From NCBI GenBank assembly GCA_944470555.2, contig OX104130.1:64423160-64487159 (forward strand): a DNA stretch of 64,000 nucleotides. Reading direction: 5' to 3'. The position numbers and the translations under genes were made by a program. The notes under the pieces are model-generated. The model saw nothing but the letters and a program-made list of their open reading frames with translations, was not told where the DNA came from and ran no database searches. Position 1 is the first letter of the stretch; each line of letters begins with the position of its first letter. This document shows positions 46,285 through 60,134 of the stretch, in pieces. Origin of the DNA: Heterobilharzia americana (taxonomy: Eukaryota > Platyhelminthes > Trematoda > Strigeidida > Schistosomatidae).

Positions 46285-49200
46285 ATCGAAGCAAGAATTC
46301 TAAAAGTATGTTGAATAGGGTAATCTACTTGGTCATTAATAAGACTTTTCTCATTTCTTAGGGATTGGGAAACCAACGACTGAGATCAGTAAAGGGAATT
46401 AGACTTGACTTTTATAAATCATGCTTGTGTCGATCGGTCTAATTAATAATAGTTACCCGTAGTCATTTTAAATGTTCCCTTTAGATCTTCTACACCATTT
46501 CTTCTCAGATCCACCTGATTTTCGACGAAATTTAAAGGCCTTATTCTCATGTTCCATTTAGTCTTTAACCAGATGTTATCCTGAGACTAGATGAATATTT
46601 TTTGTTCATCCTTCACTTTACATACCTTGTGAATTAAGCACATGCCTCATAATAAGAGGGAGTTATATACTGATCCACTCAAACACTAAGTGACAGTAAT
46701 ATGGAGTATCTATTTTCAATTAAATTTAACTGCTACTGACTCAGTTTCTTTTTCTTTTTTTACCTCAAGCCTGTGCTTAGCAGAAGTGGATGGCTGTTAC
46801 TGCACCATTGTATAGGGTTATATTTATGATAACTTCACTCATCTGGGATTCTAAAAACACATTAAAGGTATCTCACTGATTTGCTTAATCCTCCCATCTA
46901 TGCAATAAGTTAGCCTCTGAAAGTCTTACATCGTATGACAAGAATGACTAGCTTCAATAAAACTCACCCATCACTTAATCCGAAGTGTTTTCAGTGGGTA
47001 TGGGAGCGCAAGCTGAAAAAAATAGATGAACAGCACGACCCTCAAGAGACCTCACCTCACTATTTAATCGATCATTTCAAGAGTAACTACAAGCAGGGCC
47101 TTAACCAGACTTACCGCACTGGTGAAAGTTAGGCGAACGTGTAGTCACACAGATTATGCATAAATATCGCAGAAAAATCTATGGTACAGGAATTCCGTTA
47201 CTAATGCCTATTTTTTGACATAAAATACTATGAGGACGTAAAATAAGTTGAAGACGCGATAAGCACTCAAATCATTGACACTGGCTGTAGAGTTAAAAGA
47301 AGTTGACGATAGTGTATGGCAGTTAGCAAGAAGAGACAAATACGGTTTAAAAGACAACAAGAAAAGGGGTTCATGATGGTCAAAAGGAATGCTAGCGTTG
47401 CAAGGAACTGCAGAAAACTAACATTTTTCGGCTACTGCCAAATAGACGATTACTTCTTCCTTGAGGTACATGAAAACAGTATTTGCATGGGTGATCCTAT
47501 TTACCTAGAAGAGTGATCATGGAATTGCCCGGGCATTTTTTGAAACCGACTACGCCTTATCCTTTTGAAAATATTCTGTCTAGACTCTCTGTAGGTTGTT
47601 CTGTATTTTAAATCCTTAGCCACTGACACCAGAACTCTATGGAGAACATGTTAGCAACAACTTACTGTAACACCTTATTCTGACAACGGGTGGACAGAAT
47701 TTCAGTCAACATACATGATATGGATGATGAAGATGAGCTATTTTGATAAGCCCAATTAGTCACATTCACAAAAAATGTTGAACTGAATCACAAAAAATTG
47801 TAAATTCTGCATTTTGAGCTTCTAACAGCTCCACATGCAACTATTTTCAGCAGGATAAAGTTAAAAAAATATTCATTAGGAATAGCTGTTTTACATCCCA
47901 GGAATACTCACTCTAAAGAAGTTTTTATCACTAAATATACATGCTATTCTATCAAATAACTAAATAACTTTCAAAGATGTTAGTTTTCATTTTAAAATCA
48001 TACAATCATAAAAGACTAACTGCTTTTGTTAATAAGTAAGGTAAGATACAGTGATAAGGAAAAGTAAATTACCTGATAGCAAAAATATTGAAGTTTAAAA
48101 ATATTTCTCTTGAGTTAGTAAGTTTCGTTGTAAGAAAAAGTTATCAACACATTCCAGTAGGTGTAAAAGTGAACATTTCAAACTATCAAATCTTTGTAAA
48201 TATCTGCAAACATATGTGCGTGTATACACGCACACATAGGTACTAAATAGTGTATATGTGATGATGCTTTGAAATGTAAACATGATTTTAGCTGCTTAAC
48301 ATTTTGAAAAATATAAATTCATGTGAATTATCCATTTGTTACCATGACTTATTCGAATCCACTACTAATTTATGTTCATGGAAAGATGACATGCAACACA
48401 TTGGAAATTGATTTATTTTCAAATTTCAATTACCCTTATGTTAATAAGGCTGCTTAAATGGAAAGGCAGAGGAAAAATTTAGATAGATACTAATAGTAGT
48501 ACTCATAGTGTAACTAACATAACACCTCCTATGATTTTGATAAACCATAATGTCACAAAAATTAGAATTCGGCGCCAGCAGATGAATAACACACACACAC
48601 ACACACATGGATGCAGATAAATATACATATTTCAAAACAGTTTTATAAAAACACTCAACTTTTCTTGTTAAATTTTCATTTAGCACAGAATTGAATAATT
48701 AATGATGGTGATGATAATAACGGTAAAGTATCTTGACAACTATAAACATCATCGAAAAATTCGCACTTTGTTCGATGCATAATTGAATATGTGTATGTAT
48801 AAGATCAAAATACACATTTTGCATCACTGTCAAGAAGAACTGAACGTTAGAGTGAATTGAAATAAATGCGTGGATTAAAATATTCAAAATCATAAGCAAC
48901 GAAAAACAGTTTAGTGCGTGAGAAATACACGTTTCATTCATGTATATGACTTTGAACTGTAGGTTCACGAAGTACTTTTGTATATTATCAGTTTGACTAC
49001 TCATTAGTAGTCAGAAATCTGTTGAAGTCTTGAAATTTTACATCAGTTACTTTCAAGGTTAAAAAGAAATACCGTTCCAGTAAAATAATCATGAATAAAA
49101 CGAAACCAATCGTATGGCAACGTGCAAATCGATTTCCTTTTGATCACTGAGTTACATATTTGAACGTATCCTGACCAACAGTTGACTGGATGGTTTGGAA

Positions 49201-49545
49201 AAACTTGGGCACCGAGTTAGTATGATTCATCGTGTAGGGTGTATTTTACTTGCGAATATTGATCTGAAAACTTAATGTCAGATTCATGCTCTTGAAAAGT
49301 ATCTTCCTAGCAAGATCATAACGTTGAAGAATAATACAAAATATTGTTATTTGTTCTAATATACTTCGCCGGGTTAACACTAGTAAAATGCAACTCATAC
49401 GATGAGTTACATATTCTTTAGTTATAATAAATGCTTTTTAAATGGTAAAGCTGGAGATAAATTTTCACCAGCAAGCAATACAAATTAGGTCTCTAGAAAA
49501 ATGCCTTATACCACAGAAGTATTCCTCATACTTAACTGTATCCAC
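46285..49545. other. Non-coding stretch
   Basis: Contains a short (AC)n run at 48589-48607 and chance frames only (46935-47132 and 47316-47516 on + are hydrophilic and lack splice signals). Confidence 0.45.
48589..48607. repeat. (AC)n microsatellite
   Basis: About nine AC units. Confidence 0.85.
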
Positions 49546-49549
49546 AGGC

Positions 49550-49650
49550 TAGTGAGCCGCCTATTGATCAAATATAATCGATACAATTCGGTTCACAATC
49601 AGGACTAGACAGTGTGAAATTGGTTGTTCTCCCGTGACCAATCAGTATAT
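49550..49650 (+). repeat. Dispersed copy of the 41.3-41.55 kb hairpin arm
   Basis: The strings caattcggttcacaatcagg, actagacagtgtgaaattgg and gtgaccaatcagtat follow the right arm at 41485-41550 in order and spacing, with about 70-75% matching. Confidence 0.5.
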
Positions 49651-49654
49651 TTCT

Positions 49655-51025
49655 GATAATGTCAATCACTTGCAGGGCTAATAATTTCAGAAGTGTAAAT
49701 ATCACTAAAATAAGCCATATAGTCTACGAAAGTAAACGACACATGTTTCGAATCAATGACTGTGACATCTGAAGGGCAAAATCTATGACGAGTGGAAAGA
49801 AAGCTTATCAAGATGGCTAAAAAGTAATGTATGGTATTAGAAAACTATCTTGTCAAAGCTTTTTCCGTATTCCACCCTTATGTTGAAATGACTGCAAACT
49901 AATAACTGTTTTACAAACCTCTTCGATAGATGCATAAAATCTTCCATTCCTTAACAAACACCGTCAAAATATTTTTCTAAAACATTCATTTTGCTCACAA
50001 ATGACTAGTAAAATGCACTTTTCGTCTAGATTTCCAGGCCAAAATTTCTGAAAATCCACGATTATATCAACTGTATCCTGTCAGATGTGAATAAATCCTC
50101 ATGATAAACATCAAAACCTGATCATCTTTCATTCTTTGTTTCAGTCTTCGTTGACTAACAATGATATAGGGTAATGACATCAATTGGGAAAAGATTTTGG
50201 TTTACCTGACTACATTTCAAAAGCATATCTCGTAGTATACAAACTTAAAGTTGTCTTCTCCACATAGATCAAGGTAGTAAGTTATCAATAAAACAAACGA
50301 CTATCATAACTATGCATAAATACTTTCACCTGGAAATTGAAATTCTGCTACATTTTCACTGATTAATATAAGAGTATAGCAGTATTACCATACAATGAAG
50401 GCACCTCAGAAACACTACGTGAGGTTCTCAATAAGGCTGTGATTAGGTTAGGTTGGAAATTCTTAAAACTAAGATGGCAGGGTGAAGGGAGAGATTGGTA
50501 AGTGAATTTTTGTTTATCGAATCAATACCTAATACATGCAACGGGAATGGATCAGCACCTGTTCCAGATATATGAAAACTCTTACTATACATATCACAAA
50601 TGGGATGAGAAAATTAGGACTATATAAAGGATGTCTCAAAGTTGAGTAGTTATTTTGATATGATTATGGATAATAAATTATGTCCGAAACATAATCCAGT
50701 AAACAATCATGTTATACAATGTGTTAAATTTAATCAACCAATTAGAAATGGAATTTTTCCCTGATACCTGAATTTTGGTCACCTTACAGTTTATTTAGTT
50801 AGGTACACGGATTGACCAGGTTACTTAGAAGGTAAAATAAAACAACTGAGGTTAACATAACTAAATACAGGTAGATATCATTACCCCAAAATGTTTTGAT
50901 GAAGTTTGGGCTTCTGTTTACCTGAGACTTAGTTGAAAGAAAAGGAAAATTTTGGAGACTTATTCACTATTCGTAATCACATGGCGGTAATGAATGCTCA
51001 CGGGATAACGAATATGGTCATTATA
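49655..51025. other. Non-coding stretch
   Basis: No feature supported. Confidence 0.45.
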
Positions 51026-52315
51026 TCGATTACTATTATTATTTATTATTTTTCCCTTCGGTTCCTAGTGGAACATAGGGCGTCAGTAGCACGTCTCCGT
51101 TCCACTCTGTTCTCTCCAGTCTTTTGAACCTGGTTCCATGACTACTCACAAGCTTTCATTTTTCCTCACATGATCTCCTCCATGTCACCCTCTCCTTGGA
51201 AGCCCAACTCATCGTTCCCTATTTGGACTCCACTTGAGGGCATGACGCGTGATGTCCCCAATCTGCCCTCTCAGTGTATGCTCGATCCATTTCCACTTTC
51301 TTCCTCTGCATATTCGTTGGGTGATAGGATCTTGGTTGATTCGTTCCTAGAGTTGCTTGTTGCTTATTCTTATTATTCTGGCCATATGATATTCAGTTTC
51401 CAGTGAGCTAGCGTAGGCGACAGCTGTTGAGGAATGTCTGTAGTTTGTTGGGAGTGCTTTTCGTGAAGCGACAAGTTTCCCAACCATATAGCAGCACTGA
51501 CTTGACTAACATTAGTGTTGAAAATCCAGATCTTGTTCCTTGTGCTGAGCGCAGTAGATCTCCACACTGGTTTCACATTAATGAAGGCCTGTCATGCTGT
51601 CCTTCCGATTCTGACTTTGACGTCTTCATCTGTGCCTGTGCCGCCTGTAGTTGAAACGATGCTGCCCAAGTAGGTAGGTAGATGGAAGGGACTACTTCCT
51701 TTAGGTTTTTCCCATTGATGGTGACTGGTGCTTATTGTTCATGCTGTTGTTGGTTGGAAATCTTCATCACATCCATCTTCTGTACATTCACTTGAAAAAC
51801 CGTTTTCTCCATCTCTTCCGTTAACTTGCTAGGTTTCGCCTGTAGATATTCAAGTTTGTGAAACAAGACACTAGACATAAATCATCATTGGCGAATTCCA
51901 AGTCTTCTAAAGTCTTTTCATCGGTCAGCGTAGACCTCTCTTCTTGCTCCTCACAGCTTATTGCATGATCCAGTCCAGTCGACTACAATCAGGAAGATCA
52001 CCGGTGATAGTAGAGGGCAGCCTTGTCTTACTCCTGTCTTCAGTTCAAAGGCGTCACCCTGTTTTCCATTGTGGATCACTCGGTATGTGGCGTTTTCAAA
52101 TGGATGTTGAATAAGGGCAATAAAAATTTATGGCACTAAAACCGTAGTGTTGAAGCAGTTGCCAAGTTACTTGTCGGTCGACGATATCGAAGACCACTTC
52201 AAAGTCGATGAAGTTGAGGTAAACAACCAGTTGAATGCCATTCTACGCTCTCTTCTATGACGATGTGTAGCGTTGCAAATTTGATCCGCACATGATTCAT
52301 TTTTACTGAAAGTAG

Positions 52316-52630
52316 CTAGTCAACCTGTTCCGGTCGTAGTTTTGAATCCAGCGTATCCTTTAGTCTCTCCAGAATGATGCGGCCTAGTATTTTACATGCT
52401 TCGGGTGGACAGCAGCATGATTCCGCGCCAGTTCTTGCAAAGGCTTGAGTCTCCCTTCTTTGAGAGTCTGACAAGGTGGCCCCTCCTCCAGTCAGTGGGC
52501 AGTTGAGGTACCTTACCTTCCTTCCCTCCAAACCTTCTGCAATAGTGGTGTGCTGTGATATCTCTCCGTCTGTTTTCACTGCTTCTGGTGGGATCCCATC
52601 TAGTCCTGCTGCTTTCCCGCATTTCAGCAA
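52316..52630 (-). pseudogene. RTE reverse transcriptase N-terminal region (broken), copy B
   Basis: Encodes the same 104 residues as 27881-28195, with the same out-of-frame middle block and the same stop after LRPEQVD. Identity of the lesions means they predate the duplication. Confidence 0.75.
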
Positions 52631-53297
52631 CTTTATTGCGTGGCGTTCACGACTTCACTCCTGCTCTTGTTGGAGGGCATGTGTTCACCAGTGATTCTCT
52701 CGTCCCCGGTGGTATTTCTGGATGAGTTGCAGGTGGTGGTGGTCGATTCAAGAGCCCTTTGAAGTGGTCACCACACCGTTTCCTTCATTCCTCCTCCTTC
52801 CTAACTAGCTTTCCTTCACTCACTTTCATTGGTTTCGTCTGAGTTGATTTCTTCCCTACCAGAAAGTAACCTAGCCATTCGATATAGTGTTGTCAGGTCT
52901 CTCTTACCAGCCTACAACCTGTTCTGCCTCACTTGCCAATGTGTCGTGGAAGTGTCCTCTGTCTTCGCGCGCACTCTTCTTCACTTCTTTGTCCAGTCTA
53001 GTGTTTTATAGCTTGTATTCAGTCCCTCTTTTCGTTGTTCATCCCTGCATTGCACTGCATTGCACTGCACTGTACTGGTTCATCTTCTGCTTCACAATCA
53101 CCATCACCATCACCACCTTCCTCTCCCTGCTCTATCAGCTTCCATGTGCTCGTCGACATCCATTCCTTGTCCTGTTTCTTTCTCCATCCTAACACAGTTA
53201 TGCAGGTTTCTTCCACTTCTCTTTCAAAGAGTTCCAGTGTTCATCCACACAGGTCTCTTCAGGGATGTTGCTTAATGTCTCTCATTTTGTCCTGATG

Positions 53298-53330
53298 ACT
53301 GACTGACTGACTGACTGACTGATGACTGAC
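53298..53330. repeat. (CTGA)n microsatellite in RTE copy B
   Basis: Interrupted run, longer than its counterpart at 28868. Confidence 0.85.
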
Positions 53331-54007
53331 TAAATGACTGACCGACGTGAAGATGTCCTTTGTAGTTTCGTCCCTCAGTTCAGTTTCTCTTCTGGGTGTT
53401 GAAATCAAACTTCAGCTGTCGTCTATCTCCAACTTCTGTGAAGGTGTTCAACTTGATTTGGAAGTTGGGTTCCTTCCACTAGATACTGAGTGGTTAGAAC
53501 CTACGTCTTCTCCCCTTCTTCATCCGATCTAATCTTGTGTCCACTAGGCTGGCTGCGTCTCCATCTCCACTTTCTTCACAATGAGATGAAGTCGATGTGA
53601 TTTTTAGTGTAGTGTGTCCATCTGGTGAATGGTGAAGTCGGATCGATGTCGCTGCCTTGTGAATATGCTTGTGTTTGTGCACACTGCCTGACTCAAATCA
53701 CCAAATCATTGAATGTGCAGAAATCTGCAAACAGTTCTCCATTCTCATTCATCATTTCACCGAGTGCTTCTCCACCCATGATGAGTTCTCCTCCTGTGTT
53801 GTCTGCTCCCGAATCGGCATACATGTCACCCCACCCATTAGAATTTTGAAGCCACCATCGCCAACTGGGATGTTGTCTTGTTCAGCACTGGTTGCAGTTG
53901 CCTTTAGAATTCCTCCTTCTTCTCTTCATCTGCATCATTTGTAGGTGCGTAGCGTATCACTGAATGATTGTGACTTCCCTCCCTTTTGAGTTGAATCCAT
54001 CTTGCTG

Positions 54008-54394
54008 TCATGATCTTGATCCTGCAGAAGTAGGAGATTGGTTCCCACTGCATGAGAGAGAGAGTCTTCGATGCTGTTGAGGTTGGGACATCATGATGGC
54101 CACTCGAAATCTCAACTCAGTGTGCTGTTGGTTGTCGTCTGGTTGACAATATTGGAGTAGATTATTGACTCTCTTCTCCAGTTGAGAGTTTGGAGAGTCC
54201 ACTTCCATTCCTCTGCACTCGCAGATTCCCAGCACTTCTACACCATATCTTCCCATTTCTTTTGCAATCTGGGCAGCCTTGCCAGCCAGCCAGCCAGCTT
54301 CAAACACTGTGTTGACATTCCATTTATCTATGCTTAGCTCACTTTTGCTTTCATCGAGAGAGAGAGAGAGAGTGTGTGTGTTCACATTAACCAA
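54008..54394 (-). pseudogene. RTE AP-type endonuclease N-terminal part, copy B
   Basis: 128 open codons, the longest endonuclease frame of the two copies. IDKWNVNTVFEAG starts the domain, KAAQIAKEMGRYGVEVLGIC carries its second conserved strand, and RFRVAIMMSQPQQHRRLS follows; the frame is lost afterwards. The first residues (MVNVNTHTLSLSLDES) are from a GA/GT-rich tract and the true start is unknown. Confidence 0.72.
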
Positions 54395-54639
54395 TTGGCT
54401 TTCCGAAGGCTTTCATCAACCGGTGTCATTTTGCCTCTCCGGTTCCAGTGAGGCATACGTTGTTTTTTTTCATGTGTTGTTTGTGCTTTGTAGTTTGTTT
54501 AGCGATTGGATTTGTTTTACGGGGTAGGGTTGCTAGCCCTATGCCCAACTTTCCATCCTTATTGTGTCTTAGGACAGGCTAGTAACTAGTGAAGTAGTTA
54601 ACGAGGAGTGGTTTCTACTTTCTATAATCACTGTGTACC

Positions 54640-55960
54640 TAAATGAGGTTCGGGAACAGCAAATTTTAGTAAACTATTAGATTTTCAAACATGATCGTGG
54701 GTGTATTGACCAGATATTAATCTGCCACCAGGGTTTAGAACACAGTCACACTTTTTGGCGCCCGACAGTAGCTGCATTTTTTAATCTGAAGGTGACATTT
54801 AACTCTGCTGATCGGGAGGTACTATAGCAATGTCTGTCACTGAATGGAGTACTGATCAAGTATATTATTCTGTTAGGCACTCTGTACTCGAGCATCTGTG
54901 GATGTTTTAGAACCCATGATGAGTTATGTACGTCGAGTGATATTCATCAAGAGTGTTTACTTTTTTTATTTTTATGTATTTCGTCACAGCCATGTTTATG
55001 GAGGTGTATCCGTGCTCGTTTAACTTTACTGAGATTAACCGTGTCACAAGACACTCATTAGTAAACCTAGAGTACGCAGATGACATAGTCATTTTGTACG
55101 GACACTGATAGGATGCAGAGTTTTCTGATTAATTCAAGTAGGAACTTGAGGATTTTGAGATGTGATTCCCTTAACTTATTTTCAAAGTCAAATCAGCAGT
55201 AATGGGTTGGTCACCAATAAAGTTTTAGCAGGGATATAATGGTTTGATTTGTTTTTTTACTTACACCACCTATGGTAAGGGTGTAAAATTCGATCAAATA
55301 TTAAGAATTGAGTCTAATATGTTAAAGTCCGCTCCATTCTACTGCATGGCTGTGAAACGTGGGCATTAAAGGTGGAGGACATAGGAAGCCTTTAGGTGTT
55401 TGGTCAACTTTACTTTTGCAGAAATGGCTATTTTTCATGCAACTAATAAATTAGTAGCACGGAAATCAAGGACAGAGTTTTATGTAGAGGAGGTAAGTCA
55501 GTAAATGAGTTTGTATACCTTCATCAGCTGAAGTGGCTGGGACGTAAGTTATATGAGCTTTATCATCATGCATTTTCAAAAGCGAGATTGGTTGAAGTGG
55601 GTATTTATTGAGAAAAGATTGAAGTTAGTCAAAGTAAATATCAGTGCATGGAGTCTCTGATTACTGGTCGAAGCCATGCAGGGTTTCAAGTTAATGTCTA
55701 TGTGCCAAATGAAATCAATGTTCGGAGACTAAGTGATTTGATTCGGAATCGATCTCAATGGTGTAGATGTATCCATACATCTTTATCCTGACCGTCATAC
55801 CACATTCTGTTATTTTTGTTATTCTCTTCTTTTTTTCATTCTATGGGTTTCTACAATTTCACACTACCTTTCGGCTTCATGTGCTGATATGACGTATGGC
55901 AAACTGGACAGCTAAGCTGGGGCGCCAGGTTGGTACTTATATATATATATATATATATAT
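54640..55960 (+). mobile_element. Second RTE-type element, heavily decayed
   Basis: Plus-strand fragments of a protein distinct from copies A-E: GFEHSHTFWRPTVAAF near 54735, SADREVL near 54808, LEYADDIVILYG (RT active site) near 55070, VRSILLHGCETWALKVEDIG near 55330, FVYLHQLKWLGRKLYEL near 55515, and a C-terminus NRSQWCRCIHTSLS with stop at about 55790. A 3' segment (ctgatatgacgtatggcaaa ... gcgccaggttggtactta) leads into a (TA)n tail at 55938-55960, the sort of short 3' repeat RTE elements have. Many indels; no frame survives beyond about 30 codons. Confidence 0.68.
55938..55960. repeat. (TA)n tail of the decayed RTE element
   Basis: Eleven TA units directly after the 3' segment; may be the element's tail or a microsatellite grown from it. 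Confidence 0.7.
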
Positions 55961-55964
55961 CCTC

Positions 55965-56173
55965 ACCTTCCTACAACTCAATAACAACTGTCTAACCTGT
56001 CAAATGGTAAAATGATAATTAACTGGCAATTGTATTCTGAAATCAGATCTTGATTCCATTGAACTGGTATTTCACTGATGTAGACCAAAATTATTTCCTC
56101 AATTTGCCCTACTCATTTTGTGTTTGAGATATTCATCAGTAATTACAGTAATCGAAATATTTATGTATCGCTG

Positions 56174-56230
<57 letters not shown>

Positions 56231-59200
56231 CTTTATATGAACTTAAGTACACAGTGATTCATGATGTGTAGCTGACCATTTGTAAAACAAAAGCCTGTAA
56301 AATCACAAAAGTGAATGTGTGTGGGCGCATTTTTTCGACTGAAACTAATACAAACGAAAAACAAATCATCATGCTCTCGAAAATTTTGTATACCAATGTC
56401 AAATCAATATTGGCAAATAAATATTAACTGTTCATGTTACTAGTTCAGTAACATACTATAAAAATAGGTACCTCACTGATATCACTAATGTACCGTCAAA
56501 CTTCTCTTTCACTTTTAAAATAAAGCTTTTACTTAGTGTTATTTTTCCCTATAATTTGAATGGTATTTGAACAAAGCAAGAACAAAGATATTTACAGAAT
56601 AAAATTAGCTCATTTCACTTCTCGGTTTTCGTCAGCTGCAAACAGCCTACAATTAAAATGAAATGTTACTAGTAGCAGTGGTGCAGTGCTCTGAATATGT
56701 GGAAATAAATGAAGATTCGAAATCCAGGATAAACAATAATGTAGTATGTGGAGGAGATACATGATAGAAACATGACATCAAAAAGGTGTTTTTCACTTCT
56801 TCAAGATAATCATCAAAAGTTCTCGCGATGAAACATTTTCAAAAGAAAGGACACTAAACTCTGTCATAGTATCAAAAGTAGCTCCAAGTTATGAAAAGAA
56901 CAGGAAAATATCGCTTTACAATACACACGCAGTTTTTATGAGTCTAGATCACTTTCACTGAATGGTTTCTCCCCTTAAGTGGCATCAAGGTCACGCAATA
57001 TTTGGAGTTTTCCCCGTTACAAATGGCAGACGTATTTGACCTGTCTGTGTAGTTCTGTGTTTCGTCAGAAAAACATCTGTTTTAACATCAGTTCATATGT
57101 TTATAGCTTCATTGGGCAACAAGGATTCATTTCAACGATCTCAGTGAGTGTCCGGATAATTATGTAAGCCAGGTAAATATCTAAGTTCAAACATTTCTCA
57201 CTCGTCGTGTTACCGTATGCGGTAGTGTAGATTTATGCCATTCGAAATAATTGTTGTAGTGAAAAGGAATGAACGTTGGAAGAACTGTTGTCCAGTGGTG
57301 ATGGATTTTTACATGGAATTCACATTGAAGTATAGAACATTATCAAAGAGATATATTGGCTGTTAAGTGTCTTTCTTTGGATGGAGTCAAATGAAATAAA
57401 GTAGCATTTTTGGGAATATATTGCATTTGAAGTCACTATATGAACTTATATCTTAGATCTAATTGATTTTCCAGATTTTCGCTGGCGTTATGACCGTCCA
57501 GAAATCTTAAACCAGTCATTGTAGTTGAAGTTTCGTATATGGTGCCATTTAGGATGTTGGAATGCAGGTGAGTCTAATGTGAAACTATTTAAAAACCGGA
57601 CTACTTTTGAGGGAACCAGTCCATGAATTGTTTCAATAGATGTAGCTCATCGCACGAATATGCACAAGGTTGCAGAGTGGGTTTCGATTTTCTCCATATG
57701 ACGCTTAGATTGACGTTGAAATTTCCGTGAAAGAGACCAAAGGTTAGACAACAACAAAACTGCAGGGATAAACTTATGTATCTGTTCTTTGGTGTCAACA
57801 AAATGAAACAGTTTAAAACTATACTCCCTGAAAAGCATCAGTTCATACTTTACTTTTTTGATGATATCGACAAATAAAGTGAACAGTTTAGCACCGGAAT
57901 TCGCTGATACACACATTTTGTTGTTGTTAATAAGTGTTGAACTGACTCAATCTGTTGACAACCATCTGTTGTCAACTTACTAAATGGAAATTATAGTTAT
58001 TTCTTATCTCTGGAGAAATATGTATCACTGGAGTACAATAAAACTAGGCAAAGGAATACACTGAGCTTGAAAGTGACACTGAACATTATGTGAAATAGAC
58101 CACTATCATTTATACTTGACTAAAAGAAACTAAAGTAAACATTATCAGCTTGTTCATTCAGTAAAAAAGGGATTTTTTGATTATTAAACAAACACTAGAC
58201 AATTAGTCATGTGAGAAGAGAAAAACGGAAAGATAACGTATACATATAACATCATCTATAAAGGAGTGAGAAGACAGGGTGATAAAGATATGAAAACGGA
58301 AACAACCAAACATACAACAACACTGAGGGAAAAGCAACGCCAATAGGCAAATAATACAATATAAAGAAATAAATAAATACTCGTTAGATAAATAAATAAC
58401 TACCTACTACACCGCTTCTGTTTCTAATTTTATACACCCGAGCTTATCTTATTATCAGGAAGAATCAATCTATCTCACTTTAAGTGCTTTTATACCCTAT
58501 GCTTAGTGTAATTTTGTGAAATAAAGTTATCTGAGGATTTTTCATAAATTCGAATATTAGCATCTAAAAAAGGCATAAAAAATACACCCATTGTTCTTTT
58601 GATTTTATGCCCTCTGATTAAATGAGAGTGACTGTATTCGTCATATGTACAAACGAAAAGCAATGTGTATATACCTTTGCGTCTGTTTTAACATATATAG
58701 CCATCAAGATCATTGACCATCTGGCAGTCCGATTATTTTGTAAGATAAACTAAATTTTTTCTCAACATTTATCTGTCTACCACTTACCAATAATGGTGGT
58801 AAGTAAAACACTTTTGAAAAATAATATACAGATATATTTAGAGACAGAAAACCAATTCGCCTATTATGAAAAAAAGAAGAAGATTATTTCGTGTGAAAAC
58901 CTTCTCGTGATTGCAAAAAGTTCTCTATCACAAAATGCAATTCAAATTATTTGCCTTTATGTATGAATATGCATGTATGACAATTATCATGACTACTAAT
59001 GACAAGAATTTGATGATTATCTTGAAGTTGTCAAATAATTTTTTTTCTTTATACATTATCATTTGATTCGTATTTGTTATAATGTAAGTGCGTGCATTAT
59101 TCAAAACTTATTTAGTTTTAGAAATTGGATTCATACTTTAAAGGATACACCACTAAGAAAAATAATATACCTACAGAAATGTGATAAACACAAGTGAAAA

Positions 59201-59810
59201 ACAAGGTATAGACAACTCGAAGTAGATTTTCCAAGTGACAAAAAAAACGTATATTAATCCACAAATTCTATGAACATGATAGCACGAACATAAAATTCAA
59301 AATAAATGATAGGAAATAAAGATATACGCTGATTTCGATGAAGCAAACACAAATAAATGAACAAGGAATATTCTTCCAAATAACTTCTTCACGTTCTACA
59401 GCTATATGTACATACTGAAGAGCTATGTATTCATCAACAATATTGAGATTCCGCTTATCATTTTCTTAATAGTATCATACAGTTGAGAAAGTCATTTCAG
59501 AAGTCTTGTGTTAACATTTACAACAGAATCAACTTTTTCGGGATTCTGTCCAAACAAATTGATGCTCTAAGTGATTATACGGCGTAGATAATACTATAAA
59601 CTTTACTATACTATAAACATTAGGAAGGTGTTTATGATAGCTGTGTGAAATAAACTAAGAGACAATTTGAGGAATAATAGATTGGTAAGATATTATTTAT
59701 GTTGGGGGACAAAATAGGTTCAGAGAATTTGTTCAGTTTATCTCGGATTGTAGGGATGAATGGATATTTGCAGTATGGAATATATGCCTCTTGAATCCGG
59801 CCACGGTATT
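55965..59810. other. Non-coding stretch
   Basis: Contains a (TA)n run at 56178-56226. Frames at 56979-57167 (+) and 57601-57916 (-) have no motif or splice support. Confidence 0.45.
56178..56226. repeat. (TA)n microsatellite
   Basis: About 48 bp. Confidence 0.95.
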
Positions 59811-59814
59811 TCTA

Positions 59815-60130
59815 GCGGTAACACTTAATTTTCTTGAACAAACAACTCAGGTTGTTTGATCCTGATCGATACTGCTTCGGGGTCGGATACCTCTCGGTAA
59901 GTTGATAGGAACCCGGTAGATGATGGAAAACGACTCATCATATCCACCTTATGGTTCGTTTCAACAGAATGCGGTAAAGTGGAGCTAGTAATGGTCTTCA
60001 CCACACATTTACTTAACCACGCAGGGAGGTGTTTGAGGGCATGCAAAATTAAATTCCTAGAGCAGTGGTGACGTAACCGGCTGCAAATAGGCAATGAAAC
60101 TGATAAACACAACAGGAAGTGGTCAGTTTA
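59815..60130 (-). pseudogene. Penelope-like element GIY-YIG endonuclease relic
   Basis: On the minus strand: VYQFHCLFAAGYVTT near 60100 (the position of the GIY-YIG signature with its leading cysteine), then CSRNLILHALKHLPAWLSK, SSTLPHSVETNHKVD (usual S.I..H...T.H.VD), FLSTYREVSDPEAVSIRIKQ and PELFVQEN (the E......I...P.L..Q end of the domain). The order and spacing fit the C-terminal nuclease of Penelope-like elements. Active-site glycines and the arginine region are altered, and there is one frame shift near the start. No RT was found beside it, so it is a fragment, diverged from the element at 62345. Confidence 0.6.
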
Positions 60131-60134
60131 GGCA

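Larger units (their letters stand above)
51030..54600 (-). mobile_element. RTE-clade retrotransposon copy B, near full length
   Basis: Same organisation and strand as copy A: endonuclease (KWNVNTVFEAG near 54320; GRYGVEVLGICECRGMEVDS), RT N-terminal block at 52316-52630, RT active-site region near 51890 (FANDD in place of FADD), C-terminal block, and 3' end at 51053 next to an AATAATAAT-like tail. From about 52130 rightward it is nearly identical to copy A, including shared frameshifts; left of that the two differ much more. Inactive by its RT lesions. Confidence 0.82.
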
